Source: Verrucomicrobiota bacterium (GTDB lineage: Bacteria > Verrucomicrobiota > Verrucomicrobiia > Limisphaerales > UBA11320). From it: a stretch of 52,792 nucleotides of DNA. A program made the position numbers and the translations under genes. Below, piece by piece: positions 25,239-33,497 of this stretch (positions are counted from its first letter, which is position 1; the number at the start of each line of letters is the position of its first letter). The notes below the pieces were generated by a model. The model was given only the letters and a program-made list of their open reading frames with translations, did not search any database and was not told where the DNA came from. The stretch spans positions 1 through 52,792 of the forward strand of contig JACQFQ010000031.1 of the NCBI GenBank assembly GCA_016199985.1, written 5' to 3'.

Positions 25239-25964
25239 CTAAACGGGGAAGTTAGGAAAGTCCAATCTTCGGTAGTGGACTGAGCCCTGCGTGCGGCGAT
25301 CGAGCAGGGCGACCTCGATGTGACGCCCTTCCGCGATGGCGGGCGCCGCGAGATCCGGGGCGAGGCCCGCGAATGGCGCGTGTTGGGTGATCGCGCGCCA
25401 TGCTGTGAGAAGCACCTGCGCGGTCTCTTTCAGCCCCATCTCCGGACGCAGCTGCTGGCGCGCCCAGGCCTGGGCCTCGACCTCCAACTTGCGGTCGCTG
25501 TGCGCCAGCATGACGCCGGACGTCTCATACTGATGGTTCCCATCGAAGTGAAGTCGCGCGAGGACGTCCTGCGCGGGAGTCTCGCCCAACTCCACGAACA
25601 ATGACTCCACGATCAACGGCGGGGAGAAGATCTGCTCGAAGCTGTTCTTCAGCGTCGGGCTGAGGGAGAAGCCGATCAGGCGGCGCAGCGTCACGTCGCG
25701 CGAGGATCGGTTGAAGCCCTCGAGATGCGCCGCCTCGATGGCCGACTGCCGCAGCTTCTCGATATCCACCGGATGTCCCAGCGCCCCGAGCGCGTGGCGG
25801 TCGTAGATTTCGAAGATCTTCGACTGGCCCTGTCCGACGCCCACGAGCAGAATCCCCTCGGGTCGCGAGGCCGCGAGCACCGGGGTCGCTCCCTTGAGAT
25901 GGTCCTGGATGTACTCGCGGCGGTTCTGGATCGCCTCAAGCCAACGATACGGTTCTTCCGTCAT
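25239..25964 (-). CDS. prcA: 20S proteasome alpha subunit
   Basis: 241 aa. Alpha subunits form the outer rings and gate of the bacterial 20S core and have no catalytic Thr. Seen: N-terminal helix region YRWLEAIQNRREYIQDHL, then the first beta strand (RPEGILLVGV), SKIFEIYDRHALGALGHPVDIEKLRQ, as in actinobacterial PrcA, and a conserved C-terminal core (EVALLDRR, HYRRL). Start ATG overlaps the prcB stop by 4 nt (ATGA), so the two chains are probably made in equal amounts. Identity is weaker by eye than for prcB, but the beta-alpha pairing is decisive. Confidence 0.88.
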   Translation of the reverse strand: MTEEPYRWLEAIQNRREYIQDHLKGATPVLAASRPEGILLVGVGQGQSKIFEIYDRHALGALGHPVDIEKLRQSAIEAAHLEGFNRSSRDVTLRRLIGFSLSPTLKNSFEQIFSPPLIVESLFVELGETPAQDVLARLHFDGNHQYETSGVMLAHSDRKLEVEAQAWARQQLRPEMGLKETAQVLLTAWRAITQHAPFAGLAPDLAAPAIAEGRHIEVALLDRRTQGSVHYRRLDFPNFPV

Positions 25965-26722
25965 GCTTCAGCCTTTTGCCAGTAGCTTTCGTGCTCCTCG
26001 ACGCTGATGGTGCGGATCCCGTCGCGGGTGAGCAGCTTCAGCGTGGAATACAGCCTCCGATCCGGATGCACGCCGCCGGTGGCCGCGTCGAACTCCGCCG
26101 CTGTCATGAGCAAGCGGTTGGCGAGAACAACGGCTTCCTCAAGCCCCATGTCCTGCGGCCTCGGATCGCCCCACTTTTCAAGAAAGTGAAGGATGCTTCG
26201 GATCGTGGGAGATCCGGAACCCGAGCTGGCGAAGTTGGTGGCCTCGAATTGCGCGCCAAGCGGGTCGTAAAAATGGATGATGGGCCTCGCGTTGGGATCA
26301 TCGGTTTCGATGCCCGCGAACAGCGGCGCGACGATCCCGAAGCCCTGCAGGGTGGCGGGAAGATTGTCCCGCAGGAGCTTTGACAGCGCCCTGATCTTGG
26401 CCGCGAGGCTCATGCTTTGGAGCTGGCTGCGACGATAGAACTCGAATGTGGTTTGCAGCGTGCGCGCCATTTCGAAGGCCACGGCGGGCGATCCCGCGAT
26501 GGCCATGAGCGAGTGGGCGTCGAGCTCGAGGATCTTCTCGGTCTTGTCCGAAAAGATCGCGTTGCCGGCGGTGGCGCGATGATCCCCCGCCATGATGACC
26601 CCCGCGGAGCAGTGAAACGCAAACACCGTCGTCGCCTGGAGGGCCAGGTCCTCGCGCGCTTGCGTGGCGGTCAGTTGCGAAAAGGCGTTTTTGGGGAGCA
26701 GAGCGAGAAAGTCGCCGTTCAC
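25961..26722 (-). CDS. prcB: 20S proteasome beta subunit (catalytic)
   Basis: 253 aa from GTG 26722. The frame also has ATG 26773, but that start would overlap UBact by 50 nt, whereas GTG 26722 follows the UBact stop by one base and has GGAG 7 nt upstream. The beta subunit is a threonine protease made with a propeptide: cleavage before T-T in LQATTVFAF would expose Thr31 (about 30-residue propeptide) as the N-terminal nucleophile. The supporting catalytic Asp (MAGDHRAT) and Lys (SDKTEKIL) are present at the expected spacing, and SSGSGSPTI resembles the active-site Gly/Ser loop. It would cleave unfolded proteins inside the barrel formed with PrcA. Confidence 0.92.
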   Translation of the reverse strand: MNGDFLALLPKNAFSQLTATQAREDLALQATTVFAFHCSAGVIMAGDHRATAGNAIFSDKTEKILELDAHSLMAIAGSPAVAFEMARTLQTTFEFYRRSQLQSMSLAAKIRALSKLLRDNLPATLQGFGIVAPLFAGIETDDPNARPIIHFYDPLGAQFEATNFASSGSGSPTIRSILHFLEKWGDPRPQDMGLEEAVVLANRLLMTAAEFDAATGGVHPDRRLYSTLKLLTRDGIRTISVEEHESYWQKAEA

Positions 26723-26723
26723 A

Positions 26724-26900
26724 TTATTCTCCAGTTCGTTGTCGATAGCGTTTGGCCTGGTCGGGATCGACACGGCGCATGCGCTTGAGCAGTTCCTCGG
26801 TGTTCGGCTTGTTCACTTCGGGGGCCCGGGGCCCCTCGCCGCCGCCGCCGCCGCCCGGCGCCGGGGCCGGAGGCTGGGGCTTTTGCACACGGTCTGGCAT
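26724..26900 (-). CDS. ubact: Ubiquitin-like protein UBact (Pup analogue)
   Basis: 58 aa from ATG 26900. A TTG at 26939 could add 13 residues, but the ATG start gives the usual UBact-like N-terminus; neither has a clear ribosome binding site. The protein is disordered-looking: a proline/glycine-rich front (PQPPAPAPGGGGGG) and a charged C-terminal part (NTEELLKRMRRVDPDQAKRY) ending R-T-G-E. The C-terminal Glu means that it could be ligated directly, without the Gln deamidation that mycobacterial Pup needs. UBact was described in Gram-negative bacteria as the modifier encoded beside proteasome, PafA and Dop genes, exactly this context. It lies between dop and prcB. Confidence 0.88.
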   Translation of the reverse strand: MPDRVQKPQPPAPAPGGGGGGEGPRAPEVNKPNTEELLKRMRRVDPDQAKRYRQRTGE

Positions 26901-26952
26901 AGGTTGTTGGTGTTGGATGTTCGATCCGGTTCCTGTCAACGAGCGGCGCGGG

Positions 26953-28472
26953 TCATACGAGTTTCGCGAAGGGCAGATATCTCAGGTCATCCACGGTCTG
27001 CGCCGCGCCGATCACCTTTAAACTCTGCCGGATCAGCTGCACGTCAAACAGATTCCTCAGATCCAGCTCGATTCGCTTGTCGCCGGATCGCAGGGTCAGG
27101 TGGTCCCACTGCGTGAGCTCCACCGCGGGGCCGAATCGCTCGATGCAATACCCCCGGACCGCCGCCCGGGTGCTCATCGGGGGAGTGAGCCGTCCATGGC
27201 AGATCTCCGCGAGAGGATACGGCAGCCGGAAGGCGCCCTGTTGCATCAACCCATAGAACAGGCCTTGCTCGTTATCGAGCCAGTGATACGAGAGGTCGAG
27301 GCTTTGCAGCCAGGGATCGTCGGGCTGGAGGCCTTCCGCCTCGCGAAACTGCTCCAGCAGCCGATACTTCGCGACCCAGTCCAGCCGATCGGCGGCGCGC
27401 ATGGGATCGCGCTCCAGGTCATTCAGCGCTTCCTCCCAGTCATTCAGGACCTGAAGCCAATCCGACGGCTCGCCGGCGCAGTATTCCCGGGCGATCGCCA
27501 GATACTGCCTTTGAATCTCGATGCCTGTCGTCGGATGCCCCTCCAGGGTCCTGCATTCCCACTTCCAGGAGGTGTCGCGGGAGATCCGCTTGAGCGTGGA
27601 GAGCGGCTCCTCGACTCTCGGGAAACGCTCGAGCGGCGCTCCGTTGAGCATCGATTGGAGCACCAGCGACGTGGTGCCAATCTTCAGGTAGTGCGAGAAG
27701 AGCGACAGGTTGGCGTCGCCGATAATCACGTGAAACCGGCGGAACGCGTCCGCGTTGGCGTGGGGTTCGTCGCGCGTGTTGATGAGCGGACGCCGCTGCA
27801 TCGTGTCCACGCTTTGCATCTCTGTGAAGAAATCGCTCCGCTGGGAGATCTGAAATCCGGGCCGTAGAAAACGATCCTCCTCCTCCCATCCGAACTTGCC
27901 GCTGCCGCAGAGGATCTGCCGGGTCGCGAACATCGCCACCATCCCCTGGCAGAGCGTGTCCCACGCGAGCCGCCGCGGCATGAGATAGTTCTCATGGCAG
28001 CCATAGCTGTGGCCGAGGAAGTCGGTGTTGTTCTTGTAAAGACGAACGGGGTTGTTCGTCTTTTCGTTCATCGTCTTGGCGCAGGCGGCCAGGAGGGTGT
28101 CGCCCGCGAAATCCTGCTGGAGAATCTCCAGAAGCGTGGCGCACTCGGGAGTGCAGTATTCGGGATGCGCGTGGTCGTTGTAAAAACGAGCGCCGTTGCG
28201 GAGAACCAGGTCGCTCTTGATTCGTGAAAGGTCAGGGCGCGCTGGGCGTCGAGGGCGAAGTAGTTGGACTCGTCCGTGTCCTGGCGCAGTTCCCCGACCG
28301 TAAAGCCGCGCATGTCGCGATGCGGATCCTCCAGGCTGTAGTCCCAGCAGTGCCGGACCCCCGGAGCGGTGGCGCTGCGCACGAGCGCAATCGACTCCGC
28401 CACGACGTCCAGCCCTTCGGGCTGTTCCCGGGTGATCCCGATTTCCGTCTCAGTTCCGAACTGTATCTCCAC
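26953..28472 (-). CDS. dop: Dop (deconjugase for UBact/Pup), split by an apparent frameshift
   Basis: Dop removes the modifier from substrates. The start is GTG 28472, 5 nt after the ATPase stop, giving FGTETEIGIT with the metal-binding glutamates. The first frame reads to ...DAQRALTFHE near 28221; homology then continues in another frame as IKSDLVLRNGARFYNDHAHPEYCTPEC and on through GCHENYLMPRR, GFQISQRSDF, INTRDEPHANAD and VIIGDANLSLFSHYLKIGTTS to the stop at 26953. Adding one base (gaa-atc) at 28220-28223 joins both parts into about 506 aa. The break lies at the end of the Dop-loop region. The ending (PPMSTRAAVRGYCIERFG) fits Dop rather than PafA. Sequencing error, real mutation or recoding cannot be told apart here. 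Confidence 0.88.
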
Positions 28473-28477
28473 AACGG

Positions 28478-30193
28478 CTAAATAGATGAGGCCTCTGGCG
28501 CCTGGTCAGGGTCCACGTGCCGGCATGGGGCCAGGCGCACCACGTTGCCAGGATCAAAATCGGTCAGTTTCAGCCAGTCTTCAGTAATATCGCTCGGCGG
28601 AAAAAGCTCGTTCTCCCGGTATTCGTGCGACAGCGCCTTCAAAAGGTCGGCTTTCGTGATCGGACATTCCTCCCCCTTCTCGATCGATCGCTTGATGGCG
28701 TACTCCTTCGCGCGCTCCACCACCGCCGCGATGATCGCGCCGCTCGCGAGGTCGCCACGGTGCAGATAGTCGCGCCGTCCGCTCCGATACGTGATCTCCA
28801 GGAATCGATTGGCCTCGGAGTGCTCGTAGTGGGCGTTCAGCACCGCCGACACCAGTTCGTCGCGGGATTCCGCGAGGGGCAGCGATTCCGTGAGATAGAG
28901 CTGATAAATCTCGCGGGCCGCGCGCTGGTCGGGGCGTCGCACCCGGATCTTCCGATCGATGCGGCCCGGACGCAGGATCGCGGGATCAATCAGGTCGGCC
29001 CGATTCGACGCGATGATCACAACGACATTGTGCAGGGCCTCGATGCCGTCCATCTCCGTGCAGAACATGGGAACCAGCGTCGATAGAATGTTGCTCCCGA
29101 CCCGGCCCGCGTGCCGGGTTCCCAGGATCGACTCGGCCTCGTCAATGAACAGAAAGGCCAAATGTCCTTCGGCCGCCTTCTCGCGACATTGCGAAAAGAG
29201 GTCGCGCACTTGGCGCTCCGATTCTCCGAGCCACATGTTCAGGACCTCGGGCCCCTTCACGTTCAAAAAGAACTCGGGATGGTCCTCGCCGGTTTTCTCG
29301 CGGATCTGGCAGCGAAGATTGTGGGCCGTGGCCTTGCCGAGAAGCGTCTTGCCGCAGCCCGGGGGGCCGTAGAGAAGAAATCCCTTGGGAACGGGATGGT
29401 TGAATCGCTTGAACAGGTGCGCGTGGAGAAAGGGCATCTCGATCGAGTCGCGGATCGCCTGCACCGCCTCGGCCTGCCCGCCGATGCTCGACCACGGAAG
29501 CGCCTCGACGGTCGTGAGCGTGCGATCGATGCGCTTGCTCGTTCCGATGATCTCCACCGCGACGCGCAGGTTGGCGTCCAGCCGCAGATCGAGCCCCTGC
29601 TTCAGCTTTTCCTTTCCGAGCAGGCTGGACCGGATCACGATCGCGTCCGAGACGCCCGCCTCGTTCCCCACTCGAAGGCGGCCGTCCGCCAGCACTTCGG
29701 CGATTCGCACAACGGGCCCGTTCTTGTCGAACCCAAAGGCCTCCGTCACGGCGAAAGCCTCGTTCATCAAGACGCGTCCGCCGGTTTCCAGCGACGCCTC
29801 CGGCAACGAGGGGTCCACGTTGCAGACATAGTCCGTGCCGCCGACGCAGACCAGGGCGCGGCCGTTGGGAAGCTGATGGAGCAGCGTGCCCAAACGAAGC
29901 GCCGGAGCGCGGAGCTTCTCAACCGCTTCTCCCAACTTCTCGACGGCGACACGGGCCTGATCCTGGATCTCCTCCATCTCCGACACCCTTCGCCGCAACG
30001 CCAGAAGGTCCTGGCTGATGGGCGCGTCCATCATCGATCGATGGCTGATGCGGTCCACCAGTTGCAACGCGGACATTTGATCAATGTCCGGTTCCGGCGA
30101 AGGCGTGAGCGGGGGTGGATTCAATGGGGGCATCTCCTGGGAAGCACTAGTCCCGTCAGGCGGTTGGGACCGACCTTTGTTGGACTTATTCAC
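28478..30193 (-). CDS. arc: Proteasome-associated AAA+ ATPase (ARC/Mpa type)
   Basis: Hexameric unfoldase expected to bind UBact-tagged proteins and feed them to PrcAB. The frame is open to ATG 30346, but the extra residues look non-coding; I chose GTG 30193 (571 aa; ATG 30133 is another option). Seen: Pro-rich start, coiled coil at about 60-105 (LLALRRRVSEMEEIQDQA), OB-type region, then AAA: Walker A GPPGCGKT, pore loop M-W-L-G before ESERQVRDLF, Walker B FLFIDEAES, arginine finger LRPGRIDRK. The C-terminus ends EASSI; it lacks the G-Q-Y-L or HbYX tail that docks Mpa on the proteasome. First gene of the operon; dop follows after 5 nt. Confidence 0.9.
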   Translation of the reverse strand: MNKSNKGRSQPPDGTSASQEMPPLNPPPLTPSPEPDIDQMSALQLVDRISHRSMMDAPISQDLLALRRRVSEMEEIQDQARVAVEKLGEAVEKLRAPALRLGTLLHQLPNGRALVCVGGTDYVCNVDPSLPEASLETGGRVLMNEAFAVTEAFGFDKNGPVVRIAEVLADGRLRVGNEAGVSDAIVIRSSLLGKEKLKQGLDLRLDANLRVAVEIIGTSKRIDRTLTTVEALPWSSIGGQAEAVQAIRDSIEMPFLHAHLFKRFNHPVPKGFLLYGPPGCGKTLLGKATAHNLRCQIREKTGEDHPEFFLNVKGPEVLNMWLGESERQVRDLFSQCREKAAEGHLAFLFIDEAESILGTRHAGRVGSNILSTLVPMFCTEMDGIEALHNVVVIIASNRADLIDPAILRPGRIDRKIRVRRPDQRAAREIYQLYLTESLPLAESRDELVSAVLNAHYEHSEANRFLEITYRSGRRDYLHRGDLASGAIIAAVVERAKEYAIKRSIEKGEECPITKADLLKALSHEYRENELFPPSDITEDWLKLTDFDPGNVVRLAPCRHVDPDQAPEASSI

Positions 30194-30199
30194 GGAGCC

Positions 30200-30227
30200 A
30201 CTATAACCCGGGAACGTGGCGACGCAA
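30200..30227 (-). promoter_or_regulatory. Candidate promoter of the UBact-proteasome operon
   Basis: On the minus strand TTGCGT (30227-30222) and TATAGT (30205-30200) are 16 nt apart. A start about 7 nt after the -10 would fall on or next to GTG 30193, giving a nearly leaderless mRNA, which would explain the missing ribosome binding site. The -10 is good and the -35 modest. Confidence 0.4.
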
Positions 30228-30230
30228 CGT

Positions 30231-30280
30231 GCCGGGGTGACTTTTTTCACCACAAATATGTTGAGAAAGAAGTCACCGGC
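30231..30280 (-). repeat. Inverted repeat upstream of the UBact-operon promoter
   Basis: Arms gccggggtgactt (30231-30243) and aagtcaccggc (30270-30280) pair over 11 bp with a 2-nt bulge, around a 26-nt AT-rich centre. It sits just upstream of the candidate -35, so it may be an operator. It could instead be the transcript end of the efflux operon, but no T-run follows on the minus strand. Confidence 0.45.
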
Positions 30281-30364
30281 GATCGAGACAATCAGTCGCG
30301 TTCTGTGGCGCAACAGGCTGTGGAACGGGCCCTCGATGGACCGCAAAATGCTCTTCGAGAGTCC

Positions 30365-33300
30365 TTAGGCCGACCGCATGTCGACGCCGAACCGTCCGTG
30401 TCGCAGCGCCAGCGACGGCAGCACGAGGAGGTTGAGAATCGTGGAGGTGAGCAGTCCTCCCAGGATGACAATGGCCATGGGGCCTTCGATTTCACGCCCC
30501 GCTTCGCCGGCGCCCAGGGCGAGCGGCAGCAGTCCGAGGGCGGTGACCAGCGCGGTCATCGTGATCGGAATCAGGCGCTCCGCCGCGCCGCGGATCGCGA
30601 GGCTCCGGTTCCACTCCTGTCCTTCGACTCCGACCAGATGGTCGAAGTGAGAGATCAGCATGATGGAGTTCCGGGTGGTGATTCCGAACAGCGTGACGAA
30701 TCCGACCAGGGCTCCGATGCTCATTCCTCCTTCGCCCGTGATCGCTTGCGACGCCGCCACCGCGAGCACGCCTCCGACGAGCGCGAAGGGGAGGTTTGCG
30801 AGCACAAGAAGCAGGTTGCGCGCATTGCGGAAGACCACGCTCAACAGCATGAGAATCGCCACCAGAGCGATGCCTGAGTGCAGGGCGAGTTGCTCTTGGG
30901 CGCGTCGCGCGGCTTCCGCCGCTCCGCCGTAGGCGAGATACGTTCCGCGGGGCAGGACCACTTTGGCGGCGATGCGTTGGCGGGCCTCGTCGACAAAGGA
31001 GGCCACGTCGCGCCCCGCGGGATTGCACGTGACTGTCTGCCGTCGGCGGGCGCCGTCATGCAACACGCTGTGGCGCCCGCTGGTGAGAAAGACCGACGCC
31101 ACGTCGCCGAGCGCCACCCGCAAGCCCGAGGCGTTGCGGATCATCAAGCCCGCGACGCTCTCCATGTCGTGGCGCGACGCCTCATCCAACAGGACCGCGA
31201 CGTCGTGCACCCTCGCGCCTTCATAAGTCTGCGCCACGATCGCTCCCTGATAGGCCGTTTGCAGCACCTCCAGAACTTCCAACGGCCGCAGTCCAAACTG
31301 CCGCAGCCGCTCCGGACGCAGCTTCACGGCGATGCGCGGCGCTCCGGGCGGGGACTTGATCTGGAGGTCGGCCGCTCCCGGGACGTCCTTGAGGGTCGCC
31401 ACCACTTCGCGGGCCTTTTGGTCCAGCAGGTCGAGGTCGCTTCCGAACAGGCTGATCACGACGGGCGACGTTTCTCCCGCGATCGTTTCTCCAATGCGAT
31501 CTCCCAGGAATGTGAGCACCTCGAACTGGATTCCCGGAAACGATTGCAAGGCCTTCCGGATGTTCGCTTGAACATCCTCCTCCTCCTTGCCGGAGATGGG
31601 CTTGAGGTCGACGTGAAACTCGCTCCGATGAGGTCCCCAAGGATCTTCGCCGAGCTCGGCGCGGCCGATCTGCTGCTCCACGGTCGCGATGCCCTCGATC
31701 TCCAGGAGGCTCCTCGACAACGCGGCGCCCTGCCGCATCATTTCGGGGAGCGACGTGCCGGGCGCCGCGCTCGCCTGCAGCACGAAGTGTCGTTCTCGAA
31801 AATCGGGCAGGAACTGTCCGCCCAGCTTCGGGATCACCAGCGTTGTGCCCGCGCAGACCACCAGCGCCGCGAACGCCAGCAGGCCGGGCTCGTCGATGAT
31901 TCGCGCCAGGATCGCCGAGTAGGCCCTTTTGAGCCATTGCTGCGCCCGGGGTTCGTGCGCGTCCCGGTCCTGCCGCCGGAACATCACGCTGGCCAGGGCG
32001 GGCGTGAGCGTCAGCGCGACGCCCAGCGACGCGAGAATCGCGAGAATATAACTGAGCGCCAGGGGCGCGAAAAACTTTCCATGGATGCCGGTGAGCGTGA
32101 GGACGGGCAGGAAGACCAGCGCGACAACGAAGGTGGCGTAAACGACCGCGGTTCGAACCTCGAGGGAGGCGTTGAGGATGACCGTGAACAGCGGGAGAGG
32201 GTGGACGAGCTTGGCGTTCTCCCGCAGGCGGCGACAGATATTCTCGACGTCGATGATCGCGTCGTCGACAACCTCGCCAATCGCGATCGCCAGTCCGCCC
32301 AGGGTGATCGTGTTGAGCGTGCCTCCGGAGCGATCCAGGACGATGATCGCCGCCAGCAGCGAGAGGGGAATCGCGGTGATCGAGATGGCGGCCGCTCTCC
32401 AGTTGCCCAGGAACAGCAACAGAACCACCGCCACGAGGACGCCGCCCATCCACAGCGAATGCCGCACATTGGCCAAAGCGGTCTCGATGAAGGTTGCGGG
32501 GCGATGCAAGCGGGGCAGCACCGTGATGCCCTCGCTCTGGAACACCGGCGCCATCTCCGCGAGGGCTGATTCCAGCGCGCGCGTCACCTCCATGGTGTTC
32601 GCTCCATACTGGCTCGACATCGTCAGGAGGACGCCAGGCTTTCCTTGAACCAGCGCGTCGCCGAACTTGGGCTCCGCGCCGTCCACGACTCTCGCCACAT
32701 CCTTCAGGCGAATGCCAAGCCCGTTGGTCGATCCGTTCACGAGGATTTCTCCGAGCGCCTCGGCGGTGAGCGATTGTCCCTCGGCCTGCACCAGCAAACG
32801 TTGGTTGTCATTCTCGACAAAGCCGGCGCCAATGACTCCGGTGGAAAGCCGGGCGGCGCGCAGAACGTCCGCGATGGCGAGATCGTAGGCCAAGAGTCTT
32901 TCAGGACGCGCTTGAATCTGGAGCTGGTGAACCTCGCCACCGAAGACGCTGCACTTCGCCACGCCCGGGGCGGCGAGCAGCCGCGGCTTCAGCGTCCAGT
33001 CGGCGAACGATCGCAGGTCCTTCAGGCTCCTCGTGTCGGAGAGCAGCCCGATCTTGAGCAGGTCCATCGTGGATGACGTCAGCGGCGTGAGCCGCGGCGG
33101 CTTCACTCCCAGCGCGAGCCGTCCACCCAGCTCCGCAAGCTTCTCGGCGAGCATCTGTCTCGCAACGAGCACATCCGTGCCTTCCCGGAACACCGCGGTG
33201 ATGACGGAGAGCCCTTGGATCGATTCGGACCGCAGGGACTCCATGTGCCCAAGGCCGTTGATCGCGTTCTCTATCGGGAGCGTCACGAGGCTTTCCACCT

Positions 33301-33478
33301 GCTCGGGCGAGAGGCCCGGCGCCTCGGTCTGGACGGTGACCTGGGGCTGGACGAACTCCGGGAAGACGTCGAGCTTCGCGTTGTTTGCGACGTGCAGTCC
33401 GTATCCGAGGAGGATGCACGCGCTGGCGATCACGATTCCTCGGAACCGCAGAGAAAAGTGGACGATGGCTTGGAGCAT
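30365..33478 (-). CDS. RND efflux pump inner-membrane subunit, heavy-metal (CusA/CzcA) family
   Basis: 1037 aa proton-driven exporter forming the trimeric inner-membrane part of a tripartite pump. Seen: N-terminal helix, periplasmic FPEFVQPQVTVQTEAPG (the family's D-V-F-P-E start), the HME-type membrane motif GEVVDDAIIDVEN in the fourth helix near residue 400 with proton-relay acidic residues, and duplicated halves each ending in a bundle of hydrophobic helices; GITTRNSIMLISHF closes the second half. The HME family exports Cu, Ag, Zn, Co or Cd; I cannot tell which ion. Membrane-fusion and outer-membrane genes lie just upstream, divergent from a two-component system. Confidence 0.92.
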   Translation of the reverse strand: MLQAIVHFSLRFRGIVIASACILLGYGLHVANNAKLDVFPEFVQPQVTVQTEAPGLSPEQVESLVTLPIENAINGLGHMESLRSESIQGLSVITAVFREGTDVLVARQMLAEKLAELGGRLALGVKPPRLTPLTSSTMDLLKIGLLSDTRSLKDLRSFADWTLKPRLLAAPGVAKCSVFGGEVHQLQIQARPERLLAYDLAIADVLRAARLSTGVIGAGFVENDNQRLLVQAEGQSLTAEALGEILVNGSTNGLGIRLKDVARVVDGAEPKFGDALVQGKPGVLLTMSSQYGANTMEVTRALESALAEMAPVFQSEGITVLPRLHRPATFIETALANVRHSLWMGGVLVAVVLLLFLGNWRAAAISITAIPLSLLAAIIVLDRSGGTLNTITLGGLAIAIGEVVDDAIIDVENICRRLRENAKLVHPLPLFTVILNASLEVRTAVVYATFVVALVFLPVLTLTGIHGKFFAPLALSYILAILASLGVALTLTPALASVMFRRQDRDAHEPRAQQWLKRAYSAILARIIDEPGLLAFAALVVCAGTTLVIPKLGGQFLPDFRERHFVLQASAAPGTSLPEMMRQGAALSRSLLEIEGIATVEQQIGRAELGEDPWGPHRSEFHVDLKPISGKEEEDVQANIRKALQSFPGIQFEVLTFLGDRIGETIAGETSPVVISLFGSDLDLLDQKAREVVATLKDVPGAADLQIKSPPGAPRIAVKLRPERLRQFGLRPLEVLEVLQTAYQGAIVAQTYEGARVHDVAVLLDEASRHDMESVAGLMIRNASGLRVALGDVASVFLTSGRHSVLHDGARRRQTVTCNPAGRDVASFVDEARQRIAAKVVLPRGTYLAYGGAAEAARRAQEQLALHSGIALVAILMLLSVVFRNARNLLLVLANLPFALVGGVLAVAASQAITGEGGMSIGALVGFVTLFGITTRNSIMLISHFDHLVGVEGQEWNRSLAIRGAAERLIPITMTALVTALGLLPLALGAGEAGREIEGPMAIVILGGLLTSTILNLLVLPSLALRHGRFGVDMRSA

Positions 33479-33497
33479 ATGGCGGCGCTCGTGGATC

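Noticed and set aside
26934..26939. TTGACA on the minus strand just before UBact as an internal promoter
   Set aside because: No -10 box at suitable spacing; the gene is tightly packed in the operon.
29111..30877. 588-aa plus-strand frame across the ATPase and pump genes
   Set aside because: Spans the ends of two opposite-strand genes and their spacer; composition is that of a shadow frame (His/Arg/Gln-rich).
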